Assembly (NCBI GenBank): GCA_039613835.1 | Contig: CP154827.1 | Span: 1,272,501-1,336,500, forward strand | Reading direction: 5' to 3' | Source of the DNA: Acetobacteraceae bacterium | GTDB taxonomy: Bacteria > Pseudomonadota > Alphaproteobacteria > Acetobacterales > Acetobacteraceae | Length of the DNA: 64,000 nt | Part shown: positions 39,430 through 48,834 of the stretch, in pieces | How the letters are laid out: each line of letters opens with the position of its first letter | Position numbering within the stretch: position 1 is the first letter of the stretch | The notes under the pieces: generated by a model | Databases searched by the model: none | What the model was told of the DNA's origin: nothing | Seen by the model: only the letters and a program-made list of their open reading frames with translations | Position numbers and translations under genes: made by a program

Positions 39430-40351
39430 ATGCGCAGCATAACCCCTTACTGGGGGCATGTTCTGCCTGTCATGACCATGGTCAGCGCCCTGTTGATAAT
39501 GTCTGCATGCAGCGCCCCACCCCGCCCCCACCGGGGCATCGGGCGGCGTAGTGTATGACGCGGATGGCCGTGCAAGCTGGTCCAGCTATAGTCACCGCCG
39601 GATTTCGGGACACTGAATTATGAGCCCTTCAACCGGCAGGATGCGGTGGCCATCGCCCTGCGTGAATGGCGCCTGTTTGGCAGCCCCGTCGTGGATGATG
39701 ACCCAGAATCCCGTCCCGATAATGCAGATCCCAGCCTCAAACCGGAGCGTATACCCGGATTATTGCAGCGCGTCGGTGAATATTGGTGGATCGGGCAAAA
39801 TGCCGGCGCGCATCAGGTTGGCTGGACAGGCAAGCAGGATGGCCCGGGGCGGCGCTTTCCGGCGCGGGATGATGGTAATTACGCGTGGTCCGCAGCTTTT
39901 ATCTCCTATGTCATGCGGATTGATGGTGCGAATAGCCGCTTTCCCTATTCTCTCGATCACGCGACCTACATTAACGCCGCCGTCTCCGGCCAGACATCGG
40001 GCCTGATTGCCCGCCGCCCCTCCGATTATGCGCCCCAATTGGGTGACCTCATCTGTGTCGGGCGTGGGCGCAGCCGCGACATTACTTACGCGATGCTCCC
40101 CACGACGCGGAGTTTCCCGTCCCATTGTGGCATCATCGTCGGCACGGGTCAGAGCGGGGCGCCATTTGGGAGGCAGATCAGCATGATCGGGGGCAATGTC
40201 ATGGACGCTGTCGCCCTCACCCACGTCCCGACGGACGCCGCCGCGGAGGTTGGCGGACAGCTCCGGGCAGAGTTATGACAGCCGCTATAACTGGCTGACC
40301 GTTCTGCAGGTAAGATATGACGCGGAGCAGGAGCCGGATGCCGGGATGTAA
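39430..40351 (+). pseudogene. DUF2272 lipoprotein-like protein, two frameshifts
   Basis: Begins MRSITPYWGHVLPVMTMVSA and has a lipobox-like IMSACSA, so it is probably exported. The frame changes near 39545-39600 to EPFNRQDAVAIALREWRLFG. Then come ERIPGLLQRVGEYWWIG, YAWSAAFISYVMRIDG and PQLGDLICVGRGRSRDITYA, with HCGIIV carrying the His. These match the NlpC/P60-like DUF2272 family, although the usual catalytic Cys of that fold appears as Ser in NYAWSAAF. A second change near 40245-40255 restores SSGQSYDSRYNWLTVLQVRY and the stop at 40349-40351. Both breaks are single-base changes. Confidence 0.7.
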
Positions 40352-40455
40352 CCTGTCCATCAAAGTATCGCAGCATCGACGCAACGCGCATTGAAACCGT
40401 GATGTCGGCTCCCTATCTCAACAGCTTCTCATAAATTTGAGGAAGTCACGTCAAG

Positions 40456-41529
40456 ATGGAAGGCAGCATGTCAGATATAACGGGCGCAGCGATCAAAAAT
40501 TTCGACATGAACAGTTGGCGCCGGACATCTGACTCAATGTCTGAAGCCATCGGTGGCACACCGCTCATCCTTTTGCGTGGCGTCTCCGAGGCGACAGGCT
40601 GCAAAATCTACGGCAAAGCGGAATTTATGAATCCCGGTGGTTCGGTCAAGGATCGGGCCGCGCTGGCGATTATTTCTGACGCGGAAGCACGTGGTCAGTT
40701 AAAGCCGGGCGGTGTTATTGTGGAAGGGACAGCGGGCAATACCGGCATTGGCCTGACCCTCGTCGCCCATGCGCGCGGCTATCGCACGATTATTGTCATG
40801 CCCGAGACGCAGAGCCGGGAAAAAATCGATTTTTTGAGGATGATCGGCGCTGACCTGCGTCTTGTCCCCGCGAAGCCCTATCGCGATGCGGGTAATTACG
40901 TCCGTGTTTCCCGTCGCATTGCTGAAGAGACGCCCGGCGCGGTCTGGGCCAATCAGTTTGACAATACCGCCAATCGTGAGGGCCATCGCCGGACGACCGT
41001 CCCGGAAATCTGGTCACAACTGAATGGCCGGATTGATGCATTTACCTGCGCGTGCGGCACGGGCGGGACCTTGGCAGGCATCGCATTGGGGCTGGAAGAC
41101 GCATCACGTGGGGCAGGTCGCGCGCGACCGCGCATCGTCCTCGCGGATCCGGAAGGTTCCGGCCTGGCGGGCTGGGTCAAAAACGGTGATCTCACCCCTT
41201 CAGGCAGTTCCATCACAGAAGGGATCGGCCAGTCCCGCGTGACGGGAAATCTTGAGGGCGTCACATTTGACGATGCGGAAAAAATCCCCGATGCGGAAGC
41301 GCTTGAGTTGATTTTCGCGCTGCAAATGCAGGAGGGTCTCAGCCTTGGCGGCTCATCGGGCATCAATGTCGCCGCCGCGACGCGCACGGCGCGAAAACTG
41401 GGCCCGGGCCATAATATTGTGACGATCCTGTGCGATGGTGGCACACGCTATCAGTCAAAACTCTTCAATCCGGAATTTCTACGTCAGAGGGGCCTCCCTA
41501 TACCGTCATGGCTGAAGGACGAAATGTAA
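40456..41529 (+). CDS. Cysteine synthase A-like PLP enzyme
   Basis: Fold-type II PLP enzyme, probably O-acetylserine sulfhydrylase, making cysteine from O-acetylserine and sulfide. The PLP lysine is in NPGGSVKDRAALAIISDAEA, the substrate loop is VEGTAGNTGIGLTLVAHARG, the phosphate-binding loop is CGTGGTLAGIALGLED, and LSLGGSSGINVAAA lies near the end. At 357 residues it has an N-terminal extension compared with 310-330-residue CysK and resembles the alphaproteobacterial long form. The start may be 40456 or ATG 40468. The gene is complete. Confidence 0.85.
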   Translation: MEGSMSDITGAAIKNFDMNSWRRTSDSMSEAIGGTPLILLRGVSEATGCKIYGKAEFMNPGGSVKDRAALAIISDAEARGQLKPGGVIVEGTAGNTGIGLTLVAHARGYRTIIVMPETQSREKIDFLRMIGADLRLVPAKPYRDAGNYVRVSRRIAEETPGAVWANQFDNTANREGHRRTTVPEIWSQLNGRIDAFTCACGTGGTLAGIALGLEDASRGAGRARPRIVLADPEGSGLAGWVKNGDLTPSGSSITEGIGQSRVTGNLEGVTFDDAEKIPDAEALELIFALQMQEGLSLGGSSGINVAAATRTARKLGPGHNIVTILCDGGTRYQSKLFNPEFLRQRGLPIPSWLKDEM

Positions 41530-41545
41530 CGATAGGTAACGACGC

Positions 41546-42302
41546 TTGAATTTCGTCGTCCATCCCGTCCGTCCTCATCACGATGTCCACGCGCCCCCAC
41601 TACTCGTCGTTGATGATGATCGCGAGATCCGCGCCTTACTGGCGCGGTATCTTGAGAGAAACGATTTCCGCGTGTCGACAGCGCGTGACTGTGTGGAGGC
41701 CCGTCAGGTCTGGGAACGCGGACATTACCAACTCGCCGTGCTTGATCTAATGCTCCCTGGTGAGAGCGGCCTCGATATTGCGAGATGGCTGCGTGGGGAA
41801 AATGACTCCCTGCCGATTTCTTCCTCACCGCGATGGGAGATGAGACCAACCGCATATTAGGGCTGGAACTGGGCGCGGATGATTACCTCGCTAAACCCTT
41901 CAACCTCAGGGAGCTTCTCGCGCGCATCCGCGCTGTCCTGAGACGCAGCAACCCGCCGGAAAAACCGCTCGCCTTGAAAGGGGGCATCATCACTTTCGCC
42001 GATTTCCGATTGGATCTGGAACGGCGTCATCTCCTCTCCCCGCAGCGGGAGGAAATTGCCCTGACAGGCGGGGAATATGACCTTCTCCGCCTTTTTCTGC
42101 AACGACCCAACCCGTTCTGACGCGCGACATGCTCTCCGACCTGCTACGCGGGCGGCAAAGCGGCGCTTTTGACCGGGCGATCGATGTTGCCGTCGGACGT
42201 CTGCGCCGCAAGCTTGAGCAGGACCTTCCACAGGGGGATGGCGCGCCATTGCAAATCATCAAGACGATGCGTAGCGGCGGCTACGTCCTGGCCGCGACGG
42301 TG
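41546..42302 (+). pseudogene. OmpR-family response regulator, two frameshifts
   Basis: Receiver domain: PPLLVVDDDREIRALLARYL with the acidic pair, then the phospho-acceptor Asp in LAVLDLMLPGESGLDIA. A lost base near 41819-41824 moves the frame to FLTAMGDETNRILGLELGAD and DYLAKPFNLRELLARIRAVL, with the conserved Lys in AKPF. A second lost base near 42113 leads to PVLTRDMLSDLLRGRQ, AIDVAVGRLRRKLEQDLPQG and TMRSGGYVLAATV, the winged-helix DNA-binding domain. The start is probably TTG 41546. The last frame continues into the kinase without a stop. Confidence 0.8.
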
Positions 42303-44015
42303 TCAGAAGTGCCCGGCTCATTGACACCACCGGAGACTATCCGTGAACCCCGTGACGCGCGACAGCAGAATTTTCGATCGGCGTCCCTTTTTCAATGGCT
42401 GGTTCCTAAATCACTCAAAGCCCGCACGAATTTGCTTCTGTTTTTCGGGATCGCCTGTGTGCAAAGTGTGAGCTTCGCCATTTACGCTCTGGGCCGGTTC
42501 TGGCTCACGGATCGCGCCGTCATGCAGGAGAGCAAACACAGGGCTCTGTCGATCTACCAAGTGATCATGTCGATGCCGATCAGTGAACGTGCGCAGGCTG
42601 TGGCGGATTTACGCCTACCACCAGGTTTCTCAGTCAAGCTGGCGAATGGGCCCGATGAAGAATTTTCAGCATCCCTCCCGTCTCAGAATCTCTACCTTCT
42701 TCCCGTCACAGCTTCAAGGAAATCTGTCCGACTCTTTACGAAGAATTCTGTTAAAGACCCTGATCATCCTCACGCTGGGAAGGATTACATATCCTCTCCG
42801 CAAGTTTTCTTTATCCAAGACCATCACGACACGAGCGTCGAAAGCCTCGTCGAGGGTCACGATCTCCTCGGACTCATGATGTTGGAAGGCGATAAACGGC
42901 CGCGCGCCGTCGTTTTCGAGCGCCGCAGACGTTCCCACCTATTTTCCATGTCGATGCGGTGCAGCGACGAGGATCGTTGGCTGATCGTCCGGTTTCACGT
43001 GCCGCCACCCAACCCTTTTGGCTCATGGAGTTTTTTGCGGCCCTGCTGACCATGGCAGCGGGCGGCGGCCTCGTCATCGCTTTCGGCACGCAACGCCTCA
43101 TCACCCCGATCGGCACATTATCGGCAGCCGCAGAACGGCTGGGCCTCGACGTTTTTTCGCCCTCTCTACCCGAGAGGTGCGCGACTGAGATCCGTCGCGC
43201 CGCCCATACCTTCATGTGATGGCAGATCGCAATCGGCGTTTTCTGCGTGATCGCATCCTGATCCTCACGGCCCTCAGCCATGATCTCCGCACGCCTTTGA
43301 CGCGCATGAAACTCCGGACAGAATTTATTGATGACCCTGAATTACGTGAGCGCTTTACGCTCGACCTTACTGAAATGGAGGAGATGGTCGCAACAACCTT
43401 GGCATTGGGCAGCGACCCGACGCGCCATGACCCCCTTATCCCGATTGATCTGACGCAGCTCATCCTGGATGTCGTGTCAGACATCAAGGTAAGCCGACCG
43501 GAGGATGGTGAGAAAATCAGTTTCTCATCGCGGGAAGTCGCCGTCACGATCCGGGCCCAGACCCTGCTGCTGAAACGCGCCCTCAGCAACATCATTCTCA
43601 ACGCGTTGACTTATGGTGACCGCGCGGAAATCGCCCTCCGACTGGAGTCGTCCGATAGGGAGGGCCGCCAGGCCGTGATCATCATTGAGGATGACGGCCC
43701 CGGCGTGCCGGAGGACCAGCGTGATCAGATGTTTGAGCCCTTTACGCGTGGGGAAAAAGTCAAAACCGTGAGACGGGCGGCCATGGTCTGGGCCTGGCAA
43801 TTGCGTGTTCCGCCGCGCAGACCCATCGCGGCACCATCACCCTCACCAACCGCGCGGAGGGAGGCCTGCGCGCGACACTCACTTGCCATGCAATGGGGAT
43901 GATCACCCCGCGCAACCCGCCTCGCATTCCTCCGGCCGACTGTGACACACGATCCGACCCGGTTGCGCCCTCGACAGAAATGGACAATTCTTCCATGATA
44001 GGTCAACGCAACTGA
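42300..44015 (+). pseudogene. Sensor histidine kinase, three frameshifts
   Basis: Membrane sensor kinase paired with the preceding regulator. TM1 is in LKARTNLLLFFGIACVQSVS, followed by a periplasmic domain. A lost T near 43017-43020 leads to WLMEFFAALLTMAAGGGLVI (TM2) and a HAMP segment, TQRLITPIGTLSAAAERLGL. A lost base near 43214 leads to FLRDRILILTALSHDLRTPL, with the phospho-accepting His, then LSNIILNALTYG (N box) and IIEDDGPGVPEDQ (G1). A lost A near 43763 leads to GHGLGLAIACSAAQTHRGTI (G2) and the stop at 44013-44015. The start is not clear because the frame is shared with the regulator. All breaks lie in or near homopolymers. Confidence 0.8.
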
Positions 44016-44028
44016 CGTGATTGAGGTC

Positions 44029-44496
44029 ATGCTTCAACGTCTTTACCAGAAAATCCTCGCCCTCTCCGCCGCACCCAACGCAAAATGGTGGCTGTTCACT
44101 GTCGCTTTTGCAGAGGCGTCATTTTTTCCGATCCCGGTCGATGTGCTGCTGATCCCGATGGTGCTCGCGCAACCCCAGAAGGCCTGGCGACTGGCCACGA
44201 TGTGCACGGTCGGAAGCGTCCTCGGCGGTTTGATCGGGTGGTGTATCGGGGCCTTTCTGTTTAGCTACGTTGCCCTACCCATTGCAGAATTTTACCACGC
44301 AACCCACACCTTACTAGCAATGCAGGAGAAATTCCTGCGATACGGCATGGCGATCATCCTCTTAAAGGGGCTGACACCCATCCCATTTAAAATCATTACA
44401 ATCGCGGCCGGGGCGGCGCATTACCCGATATGGCCATTCCTTCTCGCTGCGCTCGTTTTAATTATCGGTGGTGCTGCGGTCGTTTTCTATTTCTGA
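44029..44496 (+). pseudogene. DedA-family (YqaA-type) membrane protein with an internal deletion
   Basis: The DedA superfamily of inner-membrane proteins supports envelope integrity. The frame is open from ATG 44029 (or GTG 44017) for about 155 residues. The N-terminal part is normal: AFAEASFFPIPVDVLLIPMV, then GSVLGGLIGWCIGAFLF, then LLKGLTPIPFKIITIAAGAA, with the family Pro/Gly signatures. After PFLLAALV the usual next segment (TRGARFFLVA and the amphipathic stretch, about 40 residues) is absent, and the text goes straight to LIIGGAAVVFYF, the last helix. The junction is near 44455. The frame is preserved, so it would be annotated as a short intact gene. Normal length is about 195-200. Confidence 0.7.
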
Positions 44497-44511
44497 AGCA
44501 GGAGGCTCGCC

Positions 44512-45537
44512 ATGCCGCAACAAGTCGCTGTCGTCACCGGAGCGGGAAGTGGCATCGGGCGCGCCACAATCCGCCTGCTGGCAGAATACGGTTTTGACAT
44601 CGCCTTGATGGGGCGCGATGCGAAACGCCTCAAGGCCGCGGCGGCGGAGCTTAAGCCCTCCGATGTCAAGACCCTCGTCATGCCGGTTGATGTCGCGGAT
44701 GGCGAGGCACTGGAGGCGGCCGCCGACCGGGTTGAGGAGAAACTTGGCGCGATCACTGTCTGGATCAATGCGGCCGGCGTGTCCGCCACTGGCCCCGTCC
44801 TCTCGCTTGAAGCCGCGGCCTACGCGCACGTGATGCGGGTGAATTATCTCGGCGCCGTCAATGGCACGCGCGCCGCCCTGCGCGTCATGCGCCGCCGTGG
44901 TGAAGGGCAGATCGTCAATATCGGCCTCGCCCCGCGCCTGCGCGGCCTGCCCCTTCAGAGCGCGAATAATGGCGCCCATGCCGGTCTCAATGCGTTTTGC
45001 GACTGCGTCCGGCCCGAAATACGCGCCCTTTCCGACCGTATCGCCCTGACGATGGTCAACCTCTCCTGGATCAACACACTGCGCTGGACGTGGGGCCGTA
45101 ACCGGTCAGGCCATCAACTGAAACCGATCGGCCCGATTTATGAGCCGGAAGTCGCAGCCCACGCAATTACCCGGGCGATTTTCAGCCGACAGCGCGATGT
45201 AACGATGGGGGCTTCCTCCATTATCCCGCAATTTCTCAGCACATTTCTGCCGCAGGTTCGCGACGCTTTTAATGCGTGTCGCGGCGTCGCCCAGCAGAGA
45301 GGGTTGGGTAAGGCACATCACCCTCCGGAAACCTCTCACGAAGATAATCTTGAACAAAGCGTCGAGGATGCGTTTGTAGCGCATGGTCCGCATGAGGCCA
45401 AGCCTTTCCGCTCACGCGGGCGCAAGCCTGTGCCGCTGACCCATCGCCTGCGCTATATATTGGGCACTATTGTGACTTTGGCGCTGTTTTACGCTTTTGG
45501 TTATGTCGCGCCCCCGCGCTTTCCCCGCAAAAAATGA
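44512..45537 (+). CDS. Short-chain dehydrogenase family protein with altered catalytic residues
   Basis: Classical SDR Rossmann protein of 341 residues. The cofactor loop VVTGAGSGIGRATIRLLAEY and GRDAKRLKAAAAE suggest NADP(H), and VNYLGAVNGTRAALRVM keeps the conserved Asn region. The usual catalytic blocks, GSALAYRGIPLQSAYCAAKH in related proteins, read NIGLAPRLRGLPLQSANNGA followed by HAG. So the Tyr-X3-Lys pair is Asn-X3-His and the catalytic Ser block is also changed. The C-terminal extension ends in a probable membrane segment (YILGTIVTLALFYAFGYVA) with a basic tail. The frame is intact with no stop. It may be a non-catalytic binding protein or a gene whose active site has decayed. Confidence 0.75.
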   Translation: MPQQVAVVTGAGSGIGRATIRLLAEYGFDIALMGRDAKRLKAAAAELKPSDVKTLVMPVDVADGEALEAAADRVEEKLGAITVWINAAGVSATGPVLSLEAAAYAHVMRVNYLGAVNGTRAALRVMRRRGEGQIVNIGLAPRLRGLPLQSANNGAHAGLNAFCDCVRPEIRALSDRIALTMVNLSWINTLRWTWGRNRSGHQLKPIGPIYEPEVAAHAITRAIFSRQRDVTMGASSIIPQFLSTFLPQVRDAFNACRGVAQQRGLGKAHHPPETSHEDNLEQSVEDAFVAHGPHEAKPFRSRGRKPVPLTHRLRYILGTIVTLALFYAFGYVAPPRFPRKK

Positions 45538-45588
45538 CGCTGCCAGCCTAACGGCCGATCTGGCTTACGGTAGAGGGCGTGACGTGGT

Positions 45589-46467
45589 TCAGGTCAGGGC
45601 GGGGCCAGCCTCCGCCCACCATCCTTTCGCGCGACATTGATGGGACGCCTGCTCTGCTTCCTCAGCGGCTGCGAAAATACCAAAACAGGTCGCGCCGGAA
45701 CCACTCATGCGCGCCATCCGGCACCCCGGTGATGACACGATAAGGGTCAGGACCTGATCAATGATGAGATAATTTGACCGTGCGGGGTCCTGCAGGTCAT
45801 TCGTCGTTTGATTCAGAAATGAAATCAGCGCGTCGAGATCCGGCCACGCGGCAGGGAGATCTACCTCCTGGCGGAAGCGCTCGTGATTGACCCTCCAGGA
45901 TGTAAAAATCGCCGGGGTGGAAACAGCGATCCCCGGATTGACCAATAGGAGATGGAAAGGCGGCATGGCGGGTGCCGCGGACAGATCTTCCCCAATGCCG
46001 CGCATCCGCGCCGGGCGCTGCGCGAGACAGACCGGCACATCCGCCCCTAATTCCTGCGCCAGAGCGGGGATTAGGGCTTCATCGACATCCCAATGCGCCG
46101 CCATGATCCGAAGGGCCGCGGCAGCATCTGCGGCCCCCCCCCCGATGCCGGATGCAACAGGGAGATTTTTCGTGAGTGTTAGGTGTAAACCTGACTCCAA
46201 TTCGGATGCCCGAACCCGCTTGAGGCTGCGCGCGGCCCGTAAAATGAGATTATCGTCGCAATCTGTCAGACCATCCGCAAAGGGACCGTCAATCTCCAAC
46301 GTCACGTCATTTGGCTGCGCATCATGAGAAAAGGCGGTCGAAGCCGTTAATTCGTCGCCGGAAGCCGCAAATATTGCGAGGCTATCGAGCAGGTGATAGC
46401 CATTATCCCGGCGGCCTGTGATATGCAGGTAAAGATTGATTTTGGCGTGTGCTTTTTCCCGATTCAT
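45589..46467 (-). CDS. ispE: 4-diphosphocytidyl-2-C-methyl-D-erythritol kinase IspE
   Basis: GHMP kinase of the MEP isoprenoid pathway, which also feeds hopanoid synthesis. The N terminus AHAKINLYLHITGRRDNGYH contains the catalytic Lys, and LPVASGIGGGAADAAAALRI is the ATP-binding GHMP loop. RMARMSGSGATCFGIFAAAE is the C-terminal substrate loop. At 292 residues it is complete. Its ATG overlaps the stop of the upstream TPR gene (ATGA), a common pairing in alphaproteobacteria. Confidence 0.93.
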   Translation of the reverse strand: MNREKAHAKINLYLHITGRRDNGYHLLDSLAIFAASGDELTASTAFSHDAQPNDVTLEIDGPFADGLTDCDDNLILRAARSLKRVRASELESGLHLTLTKNLPVASGIGGGAADAAAALRIMAAHWDVDEALIPALAQELGADVPVCLAQRPARMRGIGEDLSAAPAMPPFHLLLVNPGIAVSTPAIFTSWRVNHERFRQEVDLPAAWPDLDALISFLNQTTNDLQDPARSNYLIIDQVLTLIVSSPGCRMARMSGSGATCFGIFAAAEEAEQASHQCRAKGWWAEAGPALT

Positions 46468-47687
46468 GGGTGCGATGCGTCCGACATAGGGCTATCCGGC
46501 CCGGCATGATGGGGCGCGATAATGCGCGTGCCCAAGGGTGGTGGCGCGCCTTTCAAAGCGGCAACAAGGGCATCATGTGTCGCAACATCCGGTTTGGCGT
46601 CGAGCGCGCGGGTCCATTCCGTCCGCGCTTCCTCTTTCATGCCGTGATACCAATAGGCGACACCGAGATGGGCATCGTCACGTTGCAATTGTGCGAGCTG
46701 TAACCGTGCGAGCGTTAAATGTGGGGAGAGGTAAAGCGCCCGTCCGAGCACAGCGCTCTGATAGCGTTTTGCGAGTTGCAGCGCCTCAGGATCGATTGAC
46801 GGGCTTTGCGCGCCGGATGCGGCGAGAGATGTCGCCTCACTCAGGGCGCTGGCATAAAGCGTCATGATCTCCGCCGCCATTTCCTGCCCGGAAGGCCGAA
46901 GACTGAGATATTCCGGCGTCAAGCCTGCAGCGAAAATCTTGGAAGCGTCGCGCTGTCGCAGACGCGACAATAATGAGAGCGCCTTGTCACGATGTTGATT
47001 GGCATTCTGCCACGCGGCCTTAAACTGGATAAACCAGATCTGAATAACAGTCGGTGCCGCGTCAATCTGGCGCGCGGCCGCCTGGAACATGGGTTTGAGC
47101 TTCGGGTTGGAAGGATTATCCGCTGCCAGCACGCGCATCAGCAGAAATCGTGACAGCCAGTCATCCGGCTTACGGCCCGCATCCTGCAATAATGTCACGG
47201 ATTTAGCGCGCTCACCCTGGCCATACCAGGTCAGCGCGACAAGGCTCGCCGCGAGATTATTGAAGACAGAATGTAGCCCTTTCATCAACGGCGTCAGTTG
47301 GACACGCGCGTTCGGCCATTCTCCCTGCGCGATATTTTCCGTCCTCAGCGTGAAATGCGCGAGCGGCGTTTTTTGCTGCATCATGGCGATTCGATGCACG
47401 TCGCACGCGGCATCCGGCTTTGCGTCAATCAAGGCATAGAGCAGGGCCAACTCCCTCAATGGCTCGGGCGCGCCGGTCCGGGTAGCGGCCATCAGCGCTT
47501 TGCTGGCCGTCGCGGCATCATGACGACGGATCGAGATCAAAGCACCAAGAAGCGCGCCCGATTGCGACAGGCCGGGCTTGACCGCGTGGCCCCGCAGCGC
47601 CGATTGTCCCGCCACATGACATGCTGTCGGCAGGACAAACAGAAAAGACGCCAGAGACCGCCGCAGGAAAAAAAGTTTGGTTTGCAT
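46464..47687 (-). CDS. TPR-repeat protein, probably exported
   Basis: A 407-residue protein with a hydrophobic N terminus ending in a Cys (FLFVLPTACHVAGQ), so it may be a lipoprotein or secreted. The rest is alpha-helical with degenerate tetratricopeptide-like repeats, e.g. REMLALLY-type REPLRELALLYALIDAKPDA and LGVAYWYHGMKEEARTEWTR. TPR arrays mediate protein-protein contacts; no partner can be named. It is translationally coupled to ispE. Confidence 0.7.
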   Translation of the reverse strand: MQTKLFFLRRSLASFLFVLPTACHVAGQSALRGHAVKPGLSQSGALLGALISIRRHDAATASKALMAATRTGAPEPLRELALLYALIDAKPDAACDVHRIAMMQQKTPLAHFTLRTENIAQGEWPNARVQLTPLMKGLHSVFNNLAASLVALTWYGQGERAKSVTLLQDAGRKPDDWLSRFLLMRVLAADNPSNPKLKPMFQAAARQIDAAPTVIQIWFIQFKAAWQNANQHRDKALSLLSRLRQRDASKIFAAGLTPEYLSLRPSGQEMAAEIMTLYASALSEATSLAASGAQSPSIDPEALQLAKRYQSAVLGRALYLSPHLTLARLQLAQLQRDDAHLGVAYWYHGMKEEARTEWTRALDAKPDVATHDALVAALKGAPPPLGTRIIAPHHAGPDSPMSDASHP

Positions 47688-47798
47688 AAGCAGACATCTT
47701 AAACTTAAATGCGATAAACTTAAATCCTGCGATCGCCCTCGCCGAGGCGTCTCGCGAGGCGGTTACCATGCTTGAAATCGGGAGTCGCAAGGGCGCGC

Positions 47799-48650
47799 AT
47801 GTCGCAAGATGACCACGACACGGCACCGCACCCGGCGGCCGCGCTTCCCCCACCGTCTCCGGAGGCGATCCGGGCCCTTCTTGATTTTTACGAAAATTGG
47901 GGCGTAAACTATTGGTTACAGGATGAGCCGGTCGCGCAAAATCACATAGCCGCCGCCATCCCCGAAAGCCAGTCACCACCAAACGAACCCTCTGCAACGA
48001 TCAACCCCACGCTGGACACGGATCGCGCATCGCACCCGAAACCTGCGATATCGACGCCTGCGACGACCCGTCACGAGGCGCCGACGCCGCGCGGAGGACA
48101 GACGGTGCCGCCTTCAGACGGAGCGCGTCACCCGGTTCTGGCAGGTCTGGCGCGCACGGCGATGTCCGTTGTCACCCCCCTGATCGTGCCTTCCGCGTCA
48201 CTGCTTGTGATCGGCGAGGTGCCGAATGCCGATGAAGACCGGAGTGGCATCGTATTTTCCGGAAAAACGGGGGAGGTTCTGGATAAGATGCTGGCCAGCG
48301 TCAATATGTCACGTGCCGAAATCTCACTCGCCCCGGCTTTGCCCTGGCGCACCCCCGGCGGGCGGCATCTCAACCCCGCTGAAATGGTTCCGGCGCGTGC
48401 CGAGCTACAAGCCCTGATTGATCAGATACGTCCGCGCCAGATTGTGACGATGGGCACCACCCCCTTGCAGCTTGTCCGGGCCGAATCGACGCCCCTGACC
48501 AGCGTGCGGGGCAAATGGATGGATGTCGATATTCTCGGCCAAACTTATGCCCTCCTCCCCATGCGCCACCCTTTGCAGATTTTGACAAGCAGCCGCGCGC
48601 GCCAGGATTTCTGGCGGGATCTCCTCACGCTCGTCGATAGCAGAAAATAG
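47799..48650 (+). CDS. Uracil-DNA glycosylase superfamily protein lacking cysteines
   Basis: A protein of 283 residues related to family 4 uracil-DNA glycosylases. The C-terminal domain keeps the order of the family: LLVIGEVPNADEDRSGIVFS (motif 1 region, normally GEAPGxxED), KTGEVLDKMLASVNMSRAEI, PALPWRTPGGRHLNPAEM and LLPMRHPLQILTSS (motif 2, normally HPSxLLR). Family 4 enzymes bind a 4Fe-4S cluster through four Cys, but this sequence has no Cys at all, and the cluster segments are replaced by a Pro/Thr-rich linker (about residues 60-120). ATG 47799 is chosen over an upstream TTG. It may be a cluster-free variant with changed activity. Confidence 0.7.
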   Translation: MSQDDHDTAPHPAAALPPPSPEAIRALLDFYENWGVNYWLQDEPVAQNHIAAAIPESQSPPNEPSATINPTLDTDRASHPKPAISTPATTRHEAPTPRGGQTVPPSDGARHPVLAGLARTAMSVVTPLIVPSASLLVIGEVPNADEDRSGIVFSGKTGEVLDKMLASVNMSRAEISLAPALPWRTPGGRHLNPAEMVPARAELQALIDQIRPRQIVTMGTTPLQLVRAESTPLTSVRGKWMDVDILGQTYALLPMRHPLQILTSSRARQDFWRDLLTLVDSRK

Positions 48651-48834
48651 CCGCAAATTTAACGCCTTAAGCATCATTTATTAATTATGTAATCCCGATT
48701 GGGAAATAAATATTTAATACCGATTGACGCACTAGCATATATGAGAAAATCCGGTTAGATGCTCGAATTGGGGTTTTTGAGCCACAAATTTAGACTTGCA
48801 ATTTTCTCTGTGAGCCCGTATTTCCCGCTCCACT

